Assembly: GCA_902772085.1 (NCBI GenBank)
Contig: CACXZL010000319.1
Span: 1-5,511 of the forward strand
Origin: an uncultured Coriobacteriaceae bacterium
GTDB taxonomy: Bacteria; Actinomycetota; Coriobacteriia; Coriobacteriales; Atopobiaceae
Reading direction: 5' to 3'
DNA length: 5,511 nucleotides
Below are positions 5,332 through 5,511 of the stretch, piece after piece; within the stretch, counting starts at the first letter, position 1, and each line of letters opens with the position of its first letter. A program made the translations under genes and the position numbers. The notes beneath the pieces were generated by a model, which worked only from the letters and a program-made list of their open reading frames with translations, searched no databases and was not told the origin of the DNA.

Positions 5332-5511
5332 TTAGTATAAGACACAGCAAATAACTGCTTGCAAAAGGAAGACCCAAGGTTTTGCCAAAGGGGCTTGACC
5401 CAACGTTATGCAAAACACAAAGATCGATGTGAAGCGGAAGAACGACTTGAGTGGGAGTCGCAGTGAGAAGTACCACACGGCGATGAGCGCCGTCACGCCG
5501 TCGTTGTACTC
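5332..5511 (-). CDS. C-terminal end of an FTR1-like iron permease (cut by window edge)
   Basis: The last 59 codons of a gene that enters from beyond base 5511 and stops at TAA (5334-5332). The segment AVWYFSLRLPLKSFFRFTS (11-29) resembles the stretch before the final helix of FTR1/EfeU-type high-affinity iron permeases, where an RLPLxPFF-like motif is followed by TS and a hydrophobic helix. It is membrane-like throughout. The usual family ending, a helix leading into a GKGxHxLQ-like motif, is not seen in this frame or the other two, so the C-terminus is either divergent or decayed. The identification rests on one motif. An FTR1 permease would import iron across the cytoplasmic membrane and would fit the nearby feo operon. 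Other polytopic membrane proteins are possible. Confidence 0.5.
   Translation of the reverse strand, partial: EYNDGVTALIAVWYFSLRLPLKSFFRFTSIFVFCITLGQAPLAKPWVFLLQAVICCVLY
5334..5364 (-). promoter_or_regulatory. Candidate promoter of the frd operon
   Basis: On the minus strand TATACT (5339-5334, five of six consensus positions) is preceded after 19 bases by TTGCAA (5364-5359, four of six). The spacer is longer than ideal, which would suit an activated promoter. The spacer also contains the small inverted repeat AGCA-N6-TGCT (plus strand 5346-5359). The boxes lie inside the last codons of the upstream permease gene, about 41 bp before the first operon gene. Only 38 bp separate the two genes, so read-through from upstream is also possible. 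Confidence 0.35.

Overview
The window reads like a chromosomal piece of an anaerobic, probably host-associated, moderately GC-rich bacterium. Every gene I can support lies on the minus strand. The combination of a double feoA followed by feoB, a DUF4418-type membrane protein, an FTR1-like permease end and a diheme fumarate reductase arranged C-A-B suggests a Coriobacteriia-type actinobacterium. Negativicutes or Clostridia remain possible, because the assignment rests on gene content and protein style only.

In transcription order, from high to low coordinates, the window opens with the last 59 codons of a membrane protein that looks like an FTR1-family iron permease (5511-5332). A tight operon follows: an unrecognised membrane-anchored 163-residue protein (5293-4802), a five-helix diheme cytochrome b subunit (4805-4245), a flavoprotein subunit (4244-2673) and an iron-sulfur subunit (2676-2013). 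Consecutive genes overlap by ATGA or abut. Together the last three form a quinone-linked fumarate reductase/succinate dehydrogenase in which electrons pass between the membrane quinone pool, heme b, three Fe-S clusters and FAD. The iron-sulfur gene carries a one-base frameshift near 2406. The flavoprotein has Gln39 where the family normally has the histidine that binds FAD covalently.

Next comes about 570 bp without a gene (2012-1439). Directly after the frdB stop lies a run of 10-bp tandem repeats (about 1951-2010). Then come five copies of a long palindrome spaced at exactly 73 bp (1583-1932): 18-bp arms, an 11-bp loop and 26-bp spacers, with a 22-bp loop in the last copy. A candidate promoter follows, then the DUF4418-type four-helix membrane protein (1438-1022).

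The final part is another gene-poor stretch (1021-702) with an isolated 32-bp palindrome and a candidate promoter, then an iron uptake operon: a divergent feoA (701-492), a canonical feoA (445-212) and the first 70 codons of feoB (210-1). Iron import (Feo, probably FTR1) thus flanks a complex that consumes much iron as heme and Fe-S clusters. Shared regulation is an inference, not something the sequence proves.

The most unusual element is the 73-bp-period palindrome array. It is neither protein-coding nor a CRISPR by the evidence visible here.
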